This document shows, piece by piece, positions 54,470 through 63,115 of a stretch of 64,000 bases of DNA. Made by a program: the position numbers and the translations under genes. Every line of letters begins with the position of its first letter. The stretch's first letter is position 1. A model generated the notes under the pieces. That model was not told the origin of the DNA, did no database searches, and worked only from the letters and a program-made list of their open reading frames with translations. The stretch is taken from the NCBI RefSeq assembly GCF_000264295.1, contig NZ_AJXT01000012.1, positions 1 to 64,000 of the forward strand, read 5' to 3'. This DNA is from Rhodanobacter spathiphylli B39. GTDB lineage: Bacteria > Pseudomonadota > Gammaproteobacteria > Xanthomonadales > Rhodanobacteraceae.

Positions 54470-55432
54470 ATGTCCCCGGAAATCCGCCCCACGGCACCCG
54501 CACTTGTCGTCGACAATCTGCGCAAAACCTATCGCAATGGCGTCGAAGCGCTGAAAGGCATCAGCCTGACCGTGCAGCCCGGCGATTTCTTCGCCCTGCT
54601 CGGCCCCAATGGCGCCGGCAAGTCGACCCTGATCGGCATCCTGTCGTCGCTGGTGAACGCCACCGACGGTGACGCCCAGGTGTTCGGCGTGTCGGTGAAC
54701 AATCAGCGCAGCGAGGCGATGAAGCTGATCGGGCTGGTGCCGCAGGAGATCAACTTCAACCAGTTCGAAAAGCCGTTCGACATCTGCGTCAACGAGGCGG
54801 GTTTCTACGGCATCCCGCGCAAGCTCGCTGCGGAGCGCGCGGAAAAGTACCTGAAGGAACTGCGGCTGTGGGACAAGGCCTTCTACCAGGCGCGCGAGAT
54901 GTCCGGCGGCATGAAGCGGCGGCTGATGATTGCCCGCGCGATGATGAACGAGCCGAAGCTGCTGATCCTGGACGAGCCCACCGCCGGCGTCGACATCGAG
55001 ATCCGCCGCTCGATGTGGCAGTTCGTCAGCGCGATCAACGCGGCCGGCACCACGGTGATCCTGACCACGCATTACCTGGAGGAAGCCGAGTCGCTGTGCC
55101 GCAACATCGCGATCATCGACCACGGCACCATCATCGAGAACACCAGCATGAAACGCCTGCTGGCCACGCTGGACGTGGAGACCTTCGTGCTCGACGTCAG
55201 CGAGGTGCCACCCGAGCTGCCGCGACTGGACGGCATCGGCTTCCGCCGCATCGACGAGCGCACGCTGGAGGCGGAAATGGCGCGCACGCAGAACCTCAAC
55301 GCACTGTTCGGCGCGCTGACCGCCGGCGGCATCACGGTGAACTCGATGCGCACCAAGACCAACCGGCTGGAGGAGCTGTTCGTGCGGCTGGTCGAGCAAG
55401 GCCGTGCGCCGGCCCGGGAGAAAACGGCATGA
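54470..55432 (+). CDS. yadG: ABC transporter ATP-binding protein YadG
   Basis: A 320-residue ABC ATPase closely matching E. coli YadG (308): GDFFALLGPNGAGKSTLIGILSSLVN (Walker A), GLVPQEINFNQFEKPFDI (Q loop), MSGGMKRRLMIARAMMNEPKLLILDEPTAGVDIEIRRSMW (signature and Walker B), TTHYLEEAESLCRNI (switch His) and the C-terminal TNRLEELFVRLV. ATP-binding motifs are intact. Likely exports a small molecule or lipid; the substrate is unknown. The stop overlaps the permease start (ATGA). An in-frame GTG at 54461 is an alternative start. Confidence 0.95.
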   Translation: MSPEIRPTAPALVVDNLRKTYRNGVEALKGISLTVQPGDFFALLGPNGAGKSTLIGILSSLVNATDGDAQVFGVSVNNQRSEAMKLIGLVPQEINFNQFEKPFDICVNEAGFYGIPRKLAAERAEKYLKELRLWDKAFYQAREMSGGMKRRLMIARAMMNEPKLLILDEPTAGVDIEIRRSMWQFVSAINAAGTTVILTTHYLEEAESLCRNIAIIDHGTIIENTSMKRLLATLDVETFVLDVSEVPPELPRLDGIGFRRIDERTLEAEMARTQNLNALFGALTAGGITVNSMRTKTNRLEELFVRLVEQGRAPAREKTA

Positions 55433-56205
55433 ACGCCTCGACCAACCTGGTCGCGCTGTACACCGTGGCGCGCCGCGAAATCGTGCGGATCGTGCGCATC
55501 TGGACGCAGACGCTGATCCCGCCCATCATCACGATGACGCTGTACTTCATCATCTTCGGCAAGCTGATCGGCAGCCGCATCGGCATCGTCGAGGGCGGCT
55601 TCAGCTACATGCAGTACATCGTGCCGGGGCTGGTGATGATGAGCGTCATCAACAACAGCTACATGAACATTTCCAGCTCGTTCTACGGCGCCAAGTTCCA
55701 GCGCTCGGTGGAAGAAATGCTGGTGTCGCCGATGGCCAACTGGGCGATCCTCTACGGCTACGTGATCGGCGCGGTGGCACGCGCCCTGGTGGTCGGCGCG
55801 CTGGTGCTGCTGGTGGCGCTGTTCTTCACCTCGCTGCACGTGGCGCATCCGCTGGTGGCGCTGGCTGCAGTCACCCTGGGCGCGGTCATCTTCGCGCTGG
55901 CCGGCTTCATCAATGCGGTATTCGCGAGCAAGTTCGACGACATCGCGCTGGTGCCGACCTTCGTGATCACCCCGCTGACCTACCTCGGCGGCGTGTTCTA
56001 TTCGATCAACATGCTGGGCGAACCGTGGCGCGCCATCTCCCACGCCAACCCGATCCTGTACATGGTCAATGCGTTCCGCTACGGCGTGCTCGGCATCAGC
56101 GACGTGTCGGTGGGCGGTGCGTTCGCGGTGATGCTGGTGTTCATCGCCGGGCTGACCATCGCCGCGCTGCAGTTGCTCAAGCGCGGCGTGGGGCTGAGGT
56201 CGTAG
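55429..56205 (+). CDS. yadH: ABC transporter permease YadH
   Basis: A 258-residue ABC-2 permease with six transmembrane helices; matches E. coli YadH (256). Seen: the short N-terminal amphipathic segment ALYTVARREIVRIVRIWTQTLIPP, FSYMQYIVPGLVMMSVINNSY, and PLTYLGGVFYSINMLGEPWR, the classic ABC-2 signature. ATG 55429 overlaps the yadG stop by 4 bases; the two form one exporter operon. Confidence 0.94.
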   Translation: MNASTNLVALYTVARREIVRIVRIWTQTLIPPIITMTLYFIIFGKLIGSRIGIVEGGFSYMQYIVPGLVMMSVINNSYMNISSSFYGAKFQRSVEEMLVSPMANWAILYGYVIGAVARALVVGALVLLVALFFTSLHVAHPLVALAAVTLGAVIFALAGFINAVFASKFDDIALVPTFVITPLTYLGGVFYSINMLGEPWRAISHANPILYMVNAFRYGVLGISDVSVGGAFAVMLVFIAGLTIAALQLLKRGVGLRS

Positions 56206-56207
56206 AG

Positions 56208-56366
56208 CGAGAAGTGAGTAGGGAGGAGTGAGAAGCGAGAGAACGGCACCTCCGCTCACTTCCACCTCTCGCTCCGCTTTCCCGAATCGCCGCCCTGTAC
56301 ATTTGCGTGAGTCGCAGGATCGCCCTGGCTCTCTCTCATTTCTCACTCCTCCACCCTCACTCCTGC
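56208..56366. repeat. Complementary GAGTGAGAAGCGAG / CTCACTTCTC tracts before rluF
   Basis: The 164-base gap between yadH and rluF contains a purine-rich tract (gagaagtgagtagggaggag, then tgagaagcgagaga) at 56208-56252 and a pyrimidine-rich near-complement (ctctctctcatttctcactc, then ctccaccctcactcctg) at 56329-56366. The two would pair as an imperfect stem around a loop of about 75 bases. It is low-complexity; no promoter element is clear. Confidence 0.45.
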
Positions 56367-56369
56367 CCT

Positions 56370-57089
56370 ATGCGCGTCAACAAGTACATCAGCGAAGCCG
56401 GCCTGTGTTCGCGCCGCGAGGCGGACGAGTTGCTGCTGGCCGGCCGGGTCAGCATCAACGGCGAAGTCGTCTCCACCGGCGCCAAGGCGCTGGAGGGCGA
56501 CGAGGTACGCGTCGATGGCGAGATCGTCAAGGCGCGCGTGCTGGCCGCCACGCCGGGCGCGAAGAAGGCGATCTACATCGCGCTGAACAAGCCGGTCGGA
56601 ATCACCTGCACCACCGACCAGGGCGTGGACGGCAACATCGTGGACTTCATCGACCATCCGCAGCGGATCTTTCCGATCGGCCGGCTGGACAAGGATTCCG
56701 AGGGGCTGATCCTGCTGACCAGCAACGGCGACATCGTCAACGAGATCCTCCGCGCGGAGAACCACCACGAGAAGGAGTATCTGGTCGGCGTGAACAAGGC
56801 GGTGACCGACGAATTCCTGGCCGGCATGAGCAAGGGCGTGCGCATCCACGGCCAGATGACCCAGCGTTGCCGCGTGCGCCGGATCGCCAAGTTCGGCTTC
56901 TCGATCGTGCTGACCCAGGGCCTCAACCGCCAGATCCGGCTGATGGCCGCCGCGTTCGGCTACCGGGTGACCCAGCTGCGCCGCGTGCGCATCGACAACG
57001 TCAAGCTGGCCCACCTGAAACCCGGCCAGTGGCGCAACCTCACCGAAGCGGAACTGAAGGGGCTGTTGCCGGGGCGCACGCAGTGGTGA
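56370..57089 (+). CDS. rluF: 23S rRNA pseudouridine synthase RluF
   Basis: A 239-residue RsuA/RluB-type pseudouridine synthase. An N-terminal S4 RNA-binding domain (MRVNKYISEAGLCSRREADELL) is followed by the synthase: IALNKPVGITCTTD, catalytic Asp in GRLDKDSEGLILLTSNGD, then HEKEYLVGVNKAVTDEFLAGMSKGV and VLTQGLNRQIRLMAAAFGY, matching E. coli RluF, which modifies U2604. RluF is a bit longer in E. coli (290) because of a C-terminal extension missing here. The ATG at 56370 fits the S4 domain; the upstream frame is repeat DNA. Confidence 0.9.
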   Translation: MRVNKYISEAGLCSRREADELLLAGRVSINGEVVSTGAKALEGDEVRVDGEIVKARVLAATPGAKKAIYIALNKPVGITCTTDQGVDGNIVDFIDHPQRIFPIGRLDKDSEGLILLTSNGDIVNEILRAENHHEKEYLVGVNKAVTDEFLAGMSKGVRIHGQMTQRCRVRRIAKFGFSIVLTQGLNRQIRLMAAAFGYRVTQLRRVRIDNVKLAHLKPGQWRNLTEAELKGLLPGRTQW

Positions 57090-57124
57090 GTCGCCGCCGG
57101 ATGCCACGTTTCAACAGCCGCCGT

Positions 57125-57221
57125 TCCCGCGAAAGCGGGATGCGCTTTGTCAACAGCGAAGCTGGTCATCCATCTTCCACCGTGCCGAAACATCAAGATG
57201 GATTCCCGCTTTCGCGGGAAT
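57125..57221. repeat. Inverted pair of CCCGC-GCGGG REP-like elements
   Basis: tcccgc-gaaa-gcggga (57125-57140) and attcccgc-tttc-gcgggaat (57202-57221) are hairpins in opposite order, with ccatctt...aagatgg nested between. Such cccgcgaaagcggg sequences recur in many Lysobacterales intergenic regions. The pair lies between convergent rluF and tsaD. Confidence 0.7.
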
Positions 57222-57260
57222 GACGGCAAAAAGGCGGTAGCCGCCCGTCGCCATGCCGCG

Positions 57261-58292
57261 CTATGCCGCCGGCAGCGTCTGCAGATCCCAGCGGGGGCGA
57301 ACCTGGATGGTTTCGTCCTGGTGCTGGCCGCTGGCCAGGCGGATCGCGCCGGCCAGCGCGATCATTGCGCCGTTGTCGGTGCAGAAATCCAGCCGCGGGA
57401 AATACGCCCGGAAGCCGTCCTTCTCGCCGGCCCTGGCCAGTTCGCTGCGCAGATGCCGGTTCGCGCCCACGCCGCCGGCGATCACCAGCCGGCGCGCGCC
57501 GCTGGCTTCCAGGGCGCGGCGGCACTTGATGATCAGCGTGTCGACGATCGCCTCCTGGAAGGCACGGGCGATGTCGGCGCGGGTCTGTTCGCTCTGGTCG
57601 GATTTCTGCCAGGCCAGCAGCACCTGGGTCTTCAGGCCGGAAAAGCTGAAATCCAGTCCGGGCCGGTCGGTCATCGGGCGGGAGAAGCGGTACGCGCCGG
57701 CACTGCCCTGCTCGGCCAGTTTCGCCAGCGCCGGGCCGCCCGGATATGGCAGCCCCATCAGCTTGGCGGTCTTGTCGAACGCCTCGCCGGCCGCGTCATC
57801 CAGGGTGTCGCCCAGGATCGTGTACTGGCCGATCGCCTTCACCTCGACCAGCAGCGAATGGCCGCCGGATACCAGCAAGGCCACGAACGGCGGCTCCGGC
57901 GGGTTTTCCTCCAGCAGCGGCGCCAGCAGGTGGCCTTCCATGTGATGCACCCCGATCGCGGGCACGCCCAGTGCCCAGGCCAGCGCCCGGCCCAGCGACG
58001 CGCCGACCAGCAGGGCGCCGACCAGGCCCGGCCCGGCGGTGTAGGCGACCCCGCCCAGGTCCTGCACGGTCAGCCCGGCCTCGGCCAGCGCCTCGCGGAT
58101 CAGCGGCACCAGCTTGCGCACGTGGTCGCGGCTGGCCAGCTCCGGCACCACGCCGCCGTAATCGGCATGCAGCTTGATCTGGCTGTACAGCGCATGGGCC
58201 AGCAGGCCCTTCCCGGGCGCGTCAGGCTGCCAGCGCAACAGCGCCACGCCGGTCTCGTCGCAGGAGCTCTCGATGCCCAGAATCGGCTTCAT
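57261..58292 (-). CDS. tsaD: tRNA N6-threonylcarbamoyladenosine synthase subunit TsaD
   Basis: A 343-residue essential enzyme that transfers threonylcarbamoyl to A37 of ANN-decoding tRNAs (t6A), with TsaB and TsaE. N-terminal [16 protein letters not shown] and metal-binding HHMEGH near residue 112, [23 protein letters not shown] and the C-terminal [18 protein letters not shown] are clear. ATG at 58292; an in-frame ATG at 58325 precedes it but lies in the rpsU promoter region. It is divergent from rpsU, as in most gammaproteobacteria. Confidence 0.96.
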   Translation of the reverse strand: MKPILGIESSCDETGVALLRWQPDAPGKGLLAHALYSQIKLHADYGGVVPELASRDHVRKLVPLIREALAEAGLTVQDLGGVAYTAGPGLVGALLVGASLGRALAWALGVPAIGVHHMEGHLLAPLLEENPPEPPFVALLVSGGHSLLVEVKAIGQYTILGDTLDDAAGEAFDKTAKLMGLPYPGGPALAKLAEQGSAGAYRFSRPMTDRPGLDFSFSGLKTQVLLAWQKSDQSEQTRADIARAFQEAIVDTLIIKCRRALEASGARRLVIAGGVGANRHLRSELARAGEKDGFRAYFPRLDFCTDNGAMIALAGAIRLASGQHQDETIQVRPRWDLQTLPAA

Positions 58293-58303
58293 CGGCCCGG
58301 CCT

Positions 58304-58333
58304 TTGAAAATTCTTCTTCATGCACGGTATAAT
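58304..58333 (+). promoter_or_regulatory. Strong sigma-70 promoter of rpsU
   Basis: -35 TTGAAA (58304-58309, 5/6), 18-bp spacer, and a perfect -10 TATAAT (58328-58333). It is the best consensus promoter in the window, as expected for the macromolecular-synthesis operon. Confidence 0.8.
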
Positions 58334-58393
58334 TCCCGGCTCACCACATTCCACTGTCCTGCAAGAGCAGGCAGATTACCACCCGGAGTTTCC

Positions 58394-58609
58394 ATGCCCA
58401 ACGTAAAAGTTCGCGAGAACGAGCCGTTCGAGATCGCACTGCGTCGTTTCAAGCGTACCTGCGAAAAGGCCGGCGTCCTGGCCGAAACGCGCAAGCGCGA
58501 GTTCTACGAGAAGCCGACCCAGGAACGCAAGCGCAAGCGCGCTGCCGCCGTGAAGCGTCACCTGCGCCGTCTGTCGCGCGACGTTTCGCGCAAGGTTCGC
58601 CTGTACTGA
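58394..58609 (+). CDS. rpsU: 30S ribosomal protein S21
   Basis: A 71-residue ribosomal protein S21 (E. coli 71): [30 protein letters not shown], then the Arg/Lys-rich [18 protein letters not shown] and RKVRLY. It is needed for initiation with Shine-Dalgarno-type mRNAs. The ATG at 58394 follows CCGGAGTTTCC. First gene of the rpsU-yqeY-dnaG block. Confidence 0.98.
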   Translation: MPNVKVRENEPFEIALRRFKRTCEKAGVLAETRKREFYEKPTQERKRKRAAAVKRHLRRLSRDVSRKVRLY

Positions 58610-58734
58610 GTTTCCCGACCTGTCGCCCGGCAGGTCATGCGGCGCCCCGGCGCTGCGCACCCGGAAACACGGTCGGCGCCAGCTCTTCGACGAGAGCCGC
58701 TCGCAGCCACCGCAGGCACAGCCGATACGACATG

Positions 58735-58773
58735 GCCGGTGTTGTCCCCAGGGGCAACGCCGGCTTTGTCGTT
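58735..58773 (+). terminator. Hairpin terminator or attenuator after rpsU
   Basis: gccggtgttgtcccc (58735-58749) pairs with ggggcaacgccggc (58751-58764), one bulge and one G-T pair, then tttgtcgttt. A partial terminator between rpsU and dnaG is known in the E. coli macromolecular synthesis operon; this looks equivalent. Confidence 0.5.
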
Positions 58774-58811
58774 TCCGTAGAATGGTCCATTCATCCCATA
58801 AGGCCCCGTCC

Positions 58812-59258
58812 ATGACGCTCAAGCAGCAGCTCACCGAAGACATGAAGAACGCCATGCGCGCCGGCGAAAAGCACCAGCTGGGCGTGATCCGGCTGATGCT
58901 GGCCGCGATCAAGCAGCGCGAGGTCGATGAGCGGATCGAACTCGACGACGTCCAGGTGCTGGCCACGCTCGAGAAGATGATGAAGCAGCGCAAGGACTCG
59001 GTCAGCCAGTTCGACGCGGCCGGTCGCGACGACCTGTCGGCGATCGAGCGCGCCGAGATGGTGGTGATCGAGACCTATCTGCCCACCAAGCTGGACGAGG
59101 CCGAGATCGACGCGCTGATCACCGCTGCCATCGCCGAAACCGGGGCCAGCTCGCCGCGCGACATGGGCAAGGTGGTGGCTGCGGTGAAGGAGAAGGCCGC
59201 CGGCCGCGCCGACATGGGCGTGGTGTCGGGCCGCATCAAGAGCCGCCTGGCCGGCTGA
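58812..59258 (+). CDS. yqeY: YqeY/GatB-domain protein
   Basis: A 148-residue protein homologous to the tRNA-binding tail of GatB; the exact role is unknown. Seen: LKQQLTEDMKNAMRAGEKHQLGVIRLMLAAIKQREVDER, LEKMMKQRKDSVSQFDAAGRDDL and GKVVAAVKEKAAGRADMGVVSGRIKSRL, all highly conserved in YqeY. ATG at 58812. A TAGAAT at 58778-58783 may give it its own promoter after the rpsU hairpin. yqeY between rpsU and dnaG is the common arrangement. Confidence 0.94.
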   Translation: MTLKQQLTEDMKNAMRAGEKHQLGVIRLMLAAIKQREVDERIELDDVQVLATLEKMMKQRKDSVSQFDAAGRDDLSAIERAEMVVIETYLPTKLDEAEIDALITAAIAETGASSPRDMGKVVAAVKEKAAGRADMGVVSGRIKSRLAG

Positions 59259-59282
59259 TCTCCGTTCGCGGCATGCGCTGCC

Positions 59283-59579
59283 TCAGCCCTGTCGCAACAG
59301 CACCATCAACGCCAGCAGGCCGAGCAGGATCGCCAGCACCACCAGCGCCACGCGCTGGCGACGTCGGCGCAGCCGCTGCCAGTTCGCCACGTCCAGGAAA
59401 TAACGCCCCTCGCCGGGGCAGCGCAGCACCGCGTGCTGCACCAGCGGATACCAGGCCACGCCCTGTTTCAGGCCCAGCTGTTCCGGGCGGCACGCGGTGG
59501 CGGGCGTGGTCGCCGCCGCCCGTTCGAAGGCGCGGACAATCTTCCGCTGCATCACCATCATCACCGCGTTGATCACCAC
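59283..59579 (-). CDS. Small protein with a C-terminal transmembrane helix
   Basis: A 98-residue protein of unknown function: a cytoplasmic domain with GVAWYPLVQHAVLRCPGEGRYFLDV and a basic stretch RLRRRRQR, then a transmembrane helix (residues about 75-95, LVVLAILLGLLALMVLL). The GTG at 59579 is supported by GGGAG nine bases upstream. It converges with yqeY. No family recognised; the coding case rests on composition and the ribosome-binding site. Confidence 0.6.
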   Translation of the reverse strand: MVINAVMMVMQRKIVRAFERAAATTPATACRPEQLGLKQGVAWYPLVQHAVLRCPGEGRYFLDVANWQRLRRRRQRVALVVLAILLGLLALMVLLRQG

Positions 59580-59724
59580 GATTCGTCACTCCCGGCTGGC
59601 CCGGCAGCTTGCCGCGGCCAGACGGCGCGGGCAAGCGGCGTGATGCATCGGCTTCACGCCACTCACGTTACAAAGCGTGCCGAGGCGGTGGAATCCCACC
59701 GCACAACCGTTGCAGGAGATCGTC

Positions 59725-59895
59725 ATGCTGAAGTGGGCCATCATTTTCGCCATCATCTCGCTGGTCACCGGCTGGCTCGGCTTCGGTGGCGTGTCGGGCG
59801 CCAGCGCGACCATCGCCAAGGTGCTGTTCGCCTGCTTCGTGATCCTGTTCCTGCTGGCCTTGCTGGCGGTGATCGGCGTCTTCCACATCCTCTAG
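59725..59895 (+). CDS. Small DUF1328 (YtjA-type) inner-membrane protein
   Basis: A 56-residue protein with two transmembrane helices, [20 protein letters not shown] and the second half [22 protein letters not shown]; this is the DUF1328/YtjA pattern, small proteins often induced by envelope or osmotic stress. The ATG at 59725 follows GCAGGAGATCGTC. It shares the palindrome CTAG at its stop with the convergent acetyltransferase gene. Confidence 0.88.
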   Translation: MLKWAIIFAIISLVTGWLGFGGVSGASATIAKVLFACFVILFLLALLAVIGVFHIL

Positions 59896-60530
59896 TCGTG
59901 CTCCGCCGGTGCCTGCCATTGCATGCGCCGGTGGCCCGGCACGAGGCCCTGCGGATTGGCCAGCTTCGATGGGCGCTCGGCGGTCACCACGAACCCCAGC
60001 CGCTGATAGAGGCGCTGGGCATCGGGATTGGTCACGGCCACGTCCAGCACGACGGGGCCGAGCGCAGCCGCCGGCCGCTGCGCCAGCAGGTGGGCGACCA
60101 GGGCGGTGCCCGCACCCTTGCCGCGCAGGGCCGGGCTCACACCCAGATGCCCCAGGTAATACAGGTCACCGGCCGGCGGCGGGATCACCGATTCCGTGCG
60201 CAGGCCACGCCCGATCACCCCGGGCGCATGACGCCAGCCGAAATGGCGCACGATCTGCCGCGCCGCCGCCAGGGTGAACGGCCACTTGGTGTCGCCGCCG
60301 TAGCCCGCCCCGACCGCCACCACCACACCATCACGCTCGCCCACCACGTGGTTGCGCCAGCCAAACTCGCCCGCGCCGTCGACGAAGGCCCGCCGCAGGA
60401 AGGCCTGCGCATCACCCACGCCCGGCACCGCGAAAACATAGTCGAAGGCCGCCGGCCCCGAGCTGTGGATCAGCGGCACCGCCGCCTCCACGTCGGAGGC
60501 GGCCGCCGGGCGGAACAGCCATCCAGCCAT
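59892..60530 (-). CDS. GNAT-family N-acetyltransferase
   Basis: A 212-residue GNAT acetyltransferase. N-terminal [28 protein letters not shown], and the acetyl-CoA loop [24 protein letters not shown] (Q/RxxGxG/A type) followed by [19 protein letters not shown], are clear. Substrate unknown. ATG 60530 is preferred over the in-frame GTG at 60539 because GGGAA is 10 bases upstream. Stop codons of this gene and the DUF1328 gene share one CTAG. Confidence 0.85.
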   Translation of the reverse strand: MAGWLFRPAAASDVEAAVPLIHSSGPAAFDYVFAVPGVGDAQAFLRRAFVDGAGEFGWRNHVVGERDGVVVAVGAGYGGDTKWPFTLAAARQIVRHFGWRHAPGVIGRGLRTESVIPPPAGDLYYLGHLGVSPALRGKGAGTALVAHLLAQRPAAALGPVVLDVAVTNPDAQRLYQRLGFVVTAERPSKLANPQGLVPGHRRMQWQAPAEHD

Positions 60531-60618
60531 CGTCGTCACATTCCCGTTGAGACCCCGGCCGAGATTAGCGCAGTCCGCGGACGCGGCGGGGGCGCCGACC
60601 GACTAAACTAGGCCGCTT

Positions 60619-62355
60619 ATGCGTGGCCTGATCCCCGACAGCTTCATCGATGAACTGCTTGCCCGCGTCGATATCGTCGACGTGATCGAGCGGCGGGTGC
60701 CGTTGAAGAAGGCCGGACGCGAGTGGACGGCATGCTGTCCGTTCCACAACGAGCGCTCGCCGTCGTTCTACGTCAGCCCGGCCAAGCAGTTCTTCCACTG
60801 CTTCGGTTGCGGCGTGCACGGCAGCGCGATCAAGTTCCTGATGGACTACGACCGGCTGGAGTTTCCCGACGCCGTCGAGGAGCTGGCGCAGACGGTGGGC
60901 CTGACCGTGCCCCGCGAAGGCGGCCGCGAAGCGGCGCCCCGCGAGGACAAGACCGATCTCTACGCGCTGCTGGATGCCGCCGCCGGCTGGTACGAAGGCG
61001 AGCTGCCGCGCAGCGGCGATGCCCAGGCCTATTGCAAGAAGCGCGGACTGGACGCCGAGACGATCAGGCGTTTCCGCCTCGGCTGGGCACCGGCCGGCTA
61101 CGACGGCGTGATCAAGGCGCTGGGCAACACGCCGCGCCGGATGGAGCTGCTGAACGAGGCCGGCATGGTCGCCTCCAGCGAGCGCGGCAGCAAGTACGAC
61201 CGCTTCCGCGAGCGACTGATGTTCCCGATCCTCGACCGCCGCGGCAGGGTGATCGCGTTCGGCGGCCGCGTCCTGAGCTCCGAACAATCTCCGAAATACC
61301 TCAACTCGCCCGAGACCCCGCTGTTCCACAAGGGCCGCGAACTCTTCGCGCTGTGGCAGGTGAAGCAGGCCAACCAGAGCCTGGCCCGCATCGTGGTGGT
61401 CGAGGGCTACATGGACGTGATCGCGCTGCACCAGGCCGGGCTGCCGATTGCGGTGGCCACGCTGGGCACGGCGACCACGCCGGAACACACCGAGGTGCTG
61501 TTCCGTGCCGCGCCGGACGTGGTGTTCTGCTTCGACGGCGACCGCGCCGGCCGCGCCGCCGCGTGGAAGGCGCTGGAATCCGCGCTGCCGCGCCTGCGCG
61601 ACGGTCGCCAGGCGTACTTCCTGTTCCTGCCCGACGGCGAGGACCCGGACTCGCTGGTGCGCAAGGAGGGCAAGGATGGCTTCGAGAAGCGCATCCGGGA
61701 AGCGATGCCGCTGTCGGACTATTTCTTCAACGAACTGTCGCACGACGTCGACATGGCCAGCCTCGACGGCCGTGCCAGGCTGGCCGAGCGCGCTCGTCCG
61801 CTGATCGGCAAGCTGCCCGACGGCGCATTCCGCGACCTGATGGCGCAGGAGCTGGAAAAGCGCAGCGGCGCGCGGGCGATGCTGCAGGCCGACCCGGCCG
61901 CGCACCGCGCGGTGCAACGCCCCACCGCGGTGCAGCGCAGCCTGGTGCGCAGCGCAATCTCGCTGTTGCTGGCCCAGCCCGGCCTGGCCGACCAGGTGGA
62001 AAAGCCCTATCGCTTCCTGCGCCTGGACAAGCCCGGCGTGGAACTGCTGGCCGAATTGCTCGACCTGGCGCGCGCACGGCCCGGCATCAATCCGGCGATG
62101 CTGGTGGAACATTTCGCCGAGCGCCCCGAATACCCGTCGCTGCAGAAACTGATGGCGGCTACGGTCGTCGGCGAAGCCGAGGCCCAAGCGGCGGAATTCT
62201 TCGATGCCCTGCAGCGCATGGAAGACCAGGCGGTCACCCAGCGCCGCGATGCGCTCACCGCGAAGAGCCGCGAAGGCGCGCTGGACAGCGCCGAGAAGGC
62301 CGAACTGCGCGAACTGCTGGCCGCCCGCGTGCGCCCGCCGGTGGCGTCGGCGTGA
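60619..62355 (+). CDS. dnaG: DNA primase
   Basis: Synthesises RNA primers for DNA replication; 578 residues (E. coli 581). The N-terminal CHC2 zinc finger is CCPFHNERSPSFYVSPAKQFFHCFGCGVHG (residues about 39-68). The TOPRIM catalytic core shows VVVEGYMDVIALHQAG and FCFDGDRAGRAAA; LMFPILDRRGRVIAFGGR is in the RNA polymerase domain. The C-terminal DnaB-interaction domain is present. TAAACT ends 9 bases before the ATG, giving a very short leader. The next gene is dedA, not rpoD. Confidence 0.97.
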   Translation: MRGLIPDSFIDELLARVDIVDVIERRVPLKKAGREWTACCPFHNERSPSFYVSPAKQFFHCFGCGVHGSAIKFLMDYDRLEFPDAVEELAQTVGLTVPREGGREAAPREDKTDLYALLDAAAGWYEGELPRSGDAQAYCKKRGLDAETIRRFRLGWAPAGYDGVIKALGNTPRRMELLNEAGMVASSERGSKYDRFRERLMFPILDRRGRVIAFGGRVLSSEQSPKYLNSPETPLFHKGRELFALWQVKQANQSLARIVVVEGYMDVIALHQAGLPIAVATLGTATTPEHTEVLFRAAPDVVFCFDGDRAGRAAAWKALESALPRLRDGRQAYFLFLPDGEDPDSLVRKEGKDGFEKRIREAMPLSDYFFNELSHDVDMASLDGRARLAERARPLIGKLPDGAFRDLMAQELEKRSGARAMLQADPAAHRAVQRPTAVQRSLVRSAISLLLAQPGLADQVEKPYRFLRLDKPGVELLAELLDLARARPGINPAMLVEHFAERPEYPSLQKLMAATVVGEAEAQAAEFFDALQRMEDQAVTQRRDALTAKSREGALDSAEKAELRELLAARVRPPVASA

Positions 62356-62485
62356 CTGCGGTGAACTGCCGCAGGCACGGCCACGTCGCGCACTTTGGCG
62401 TAACGCCGCGGACGGGCAGTCATGCGGGTGTGGGATCATGCCTGCCTTCGTCCTGGCGGATCACGCAGGACGCACGGGATTACTG

Positions 62486-63106
62486 ATGGATCTGTTGCAA
62501 CACCTCGTCACGATTTTTGCCGAGAACGGCTACGTTGCCGTCTTCCTCGCGCTGATGATCTGTGGCGCCGGCCTGCCGCTGCCCGAAGACATCACCCTGG
62601 TCGCCGGCGGCGTGATCGCCGGGCTGGGCTATGCAAACGTCCACGTGATGGTCGCCCTGGCGATGTTCGGCGTGCTGCTGGGCGACTGCGCGATCTTCCT
62701 GCTGGGCCACCATTACGGCGCGCGCATCCTGAAGTGGCGTTTCGTGGCGCGCATCCTCACGCCCTCGCGCTACTGCAAGGTGCAGGACAAGTTCCAGCGC
62801 TACGGCAACCGCGTGCTGTTCTTCGCCCGCTTCCTGCCCGGCATGCGCACCACCATCTACCTCACCGCCGGCATGACCCATCGCGTGTCGTTCCTGCGCT
62901 TCCTGCTGATCGACACCGTGGCCGCGCTGATCAGCGTGCCGTTCTGGGTCTACCTAGGCTTCCTGGGCGCCGACAACCATGCATGGCTGGTGAAGTGGAT
63001 CCATCGCGGCCAGAGCAGCCTGTGGGCCCTGGTCGGCATTCTCGCGCTGATCGGACTGGTGCTGTGGTGGCGCCGGAAGCACCGCGACCAGTGCGGGCTG
63101 GACTGA
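62486..63106 (+). CDS. DedA-family membrane protein
   Basis: A 206-residue DedA/SNARE-associated protein. Four to five helices; GAGLPLPEDITLVAGGVIAG and FLLGHHYGARILKWRF contain the family's charged residues, and ARFLPGMRTTIYLTAGMTHRVSFLRFLLID is the conserved re-entrant region. DedA proteins flip or move lipid carriers such as undecaprenyl phosphate or phospholipids and affect proton motive force. The ATG at 62486 fits the family N-terminus; a start at 62438 is possible. Confidence 0.9.
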   Translation: MDLLQHLVTIFAENGYVAVFLALMICGAGLPLPEDITLVAGGVIAGLGYANVHVMVALAMFGVLLGDCAIFLLGHHYGARILKWRFVARILTPSRYCKVQDKFQRYGNRVLFFARFLPGMRTTIYLTAGMTHRVSFLRFLLIDTVAALISVPFWVYLGFLGADNHAWLVKWIHRGQSSLWALVGILALIGLVLWWRRKHRDQCGLD

Positions 63107-63115
63107 CTACCCGAC

